From contig CM075766.1 in assembly GCA_037974665.1 (NCBI GenBank), positions 47,667,569 through 47,731,568 on the forward strand: a DNA stretch of 64,000 nt, given 5' to 3'. Both the position numbers and the translations under genes were made by a program. This document shows positions 62,242 through 64,000 of this stretch, in pieces. Source of the stretch: Ehretia macrophylla. Its lineage: Eukaryota > Streptophyta > Magnoliopsida > Boraginales > Ehretiaceae. The notes under the pieces are model-generated. The model was not told where the DNA came from and made no database searches. It was given only the letters and a program-made list of their open reading frames with translations. Position 1 is the stretch's first letter, and every line of letters begins with the position of its first letter.

Positions 62242-64000
62242 TGTAACACCCCGATCCCTCTCGAGACCGAGAGTTCAATCAATCAATCTAATCGCAACCC
62301 AATTCCAAACCCAGGGAAAATTTTAGGGAAAGACGGACGGAGTCTCCCCTGTTTCTAGGCAATTTGCAGATCCTGCAATAGCATATAAGTGGACCAGCAC
62401 CGTTTCCAACCATACAAACACCTCAAGGCCATCCGAGCCTTGTTTCTCAGCAAATAAACACAACAAGTATATATATACATTTCCAGTTTAAAAGCTAACC
62501 TATCTCTTCTCATCTTTGACAAGTACTTCATGCTCGGCAATTAAACTATATTAACCTACTACACAAAATAGACTATCATACCATTTTAACTTTTTTCCTT
62601 TGGACATTACAAACATACATTGAAATTAAACTATACTATCTGAATACATAAACTAGCTTATCAAACCACTTCATTAAACTAGTAAAACTTAAATTACATT
62701 CCTTTTTAACCATAAATGCAAACAACACATGAAACATACATCTTTGCATCTTTGACAAATCAAGCCACATAGCACGCAAAACAACTCTTCGAGCACGAAC
62801 TTTCACGTAATCACAAACTTTCCAGCTATCATGGTATTTCCTAAAATGTGGTGGTGAGGAGTGAGTATACTCAACACGTATACTCAGTGAGGGCGAGATA
62901 GTTATCAAGGTGGAGAGAAAGAAGATCGTGCAATGCAAATAGACACTGTTAAGCAATAAAGTCAATAAGAAAGCATTCAATACAAACGACAATACAATAA
63001 ACAATCAAAGAAAGCATTAACACAACCATTCAAAGCTATACCACATTCTGAAGGCTATGGTTCACTCATACGAGCAATGTACCATTTCATGAGCGATACA
63101 TCAATCTCGAGCATGATGTTGACAATGATGACAGTAAGCGCGCAACCACCTTATAACTTCAGTTTGGAATACCCCGGAAGTATCCTATCAATTCTACGAC
63201 CCAAATCTCCCTGGGAGGCAACCCAAGCAAGAATGGGAATAAGACACGGAGCTAGAACAACCAACACTGGCAGCCTGAGACTACCCAGAGAGGCCCATCA
63301 CTCATGTGCCTAACACTATCCAATGCAAGACATGATACAAGGCGATAAATGAGCGATAGCACAACAATACAGTTTAGAGGCAATAAATGAGATATCAAGC
63401 ATTTACAATCAATACTAGCATTCAATTAACTGTTCAAGTATAACTATCATTAATAGCAACAAGAACACCATTTAAACAAGTAACAGCAGTTCAAACACGA
63501 AAACGACAAATATCACTATTCAATCCCTAAGTTCCAAAGGCAATTACGGGCAAACGAGCTACGGAATTAGGAAACCGATTTCACTACATTTACTTAGGCA
63601 CTACAAGACACGTTTCTATGTCACTAAACTTCACTTTCTCACCCGAGGCTCGAAAGTCCACCTACTGCGTTTCAACTACAGCTATGGTAACCGGTCACTC
63701 AATCAACGCCACAACAGCGCCAAAAGTGCTTCCATACCCTCAATTGCAAAACCCCCAACTCAATTTGAGCACGGTCAACTTTTGGTCAAACGGCCCCTTT
63801 ACGTTTCTTTGTCTAATTTCTAATTTTATCAAAGGCCGGTCCGTTTTTATTGCACATTTTATCTTTCTATCACTAATGGCACTTATCCAAATCAAGCAAT
63901 CGCAATTCGGATCAAAATCCAAAATTCTAGGGTTTACTATTCATAATTCACTATTCATTATTCTTCCCCAATTTTAAATACGCAGTTTCAACCATAAAAT
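62242..64000 (-). mobile_element. Start of a third, diverged gypsy LTR (G), runs off the window
   Basis: The plus strand begins TGTAACACCCCGATCC, so on the minus strand this is the 3' end of an LTR. It shares the GGGGAGACTCCGTCCG motif near its end and a long conserved block at about 63150-63360 (ttggaataccccggaagtat, aaatctccctgggaggcaac) with the main family, but is otherwise strongly diverged. An acceptor-like ACATTTTAG near 62850 is followed by an open frame (DSWKVCDYVKVRARR), at the place where the other LTRs have their mini-exon. The right end is outside the window. Confidence 0.75.

Noticed and set aside
1-64000. The window as a true mitochondrial genome segment
   Set aside because: Dead copies of rps13 and nad5 with CpG-type changes, and many full-length gypsy insertions with target duplications, fit nuclear DNA better; it cannot be fully excluded without the organelle genome.

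Overview
This window looks like flowering-plant nuclear DNA in which a long piece of mitochondrial DNA (a NUMT) has been bombarded by Ty3/gypsy LTR retrotransposons. The retroelements are chromoviruses of the Tekay/Del type: initiator-Met tRNA primer site, gag with a CCHC knuckle, PR-RT-RNaseH-integrase and a C-terminal chromodomain, and LTRs of about 2.3 kb. The sequence between them, about 22 kb in total, carries angiosperm mitochondrial gene pieces: nad5 exons d and e with the group II intron between them, rps13, and the 5' end of rrn18. It also carries a plastid psbJ remnant (probably plastid DNA already inside the mitochondrial genome) and a CRESS-type Rep fossil. The organelle pieces carry stops at former Arg codons and mostly C-to-T or G-to-A changes. 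That fits long residence in methylated nuclear chromatin. A mitochondrial genome that took up nuclear retroelements is a weaker alternative.

Layout: 1-2241 and 11759-11787 are the two halves of an old, diverged LTR (H, minus strand, left end outside the window), split by full-length element A (2242-11758, minus; target duplication GAATG). 11788-14109 is mitochondrial-like spacer. Element B (14110-25634, plus) has a 3.6 kb tandem duplication of gag-pol and a partial 3' LTR. 25635-28365 is spacer. 28366-30554 is a solo LTR of a second family (E). 30555-34059 holds the Rep fossil and a small ORF with its own TATA box. 34060-36318 is solo LTR C. 36319-36635 is spacer. Element D (36636-46156, minus) is a second two-LTR copy. 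46157-47576 carries the psbJ remnant. 47577 to about 48210 is a fragment of the E family. 48211-49817 is spacer with coding-like debris. 49818-52097 is solo LTR F (target duplication GGCCT). 52098-62241 is the longest organellar block: rps13, rrn18 5' end, a gypsy pol scrap, nad5 exon e, intron 4 and exon d. 62242-64000 is the start of a third, diverged LTR (G, minus) that runs out of the window.

No intact host gene was recognised. The most unusual signal is inside the LTRs. The main family and the second family (E) both carry a matched splice-donor and splice-acceptor pair, 0.8-1.3 kb apart, followed by a short reading frame starting GVVEAD or GVTELD. The frame shows mostly synonymous change between copies. 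It sits in the same place and phase in both families, which looks like a conserved LTR-borne intron and acidic mini-exon.
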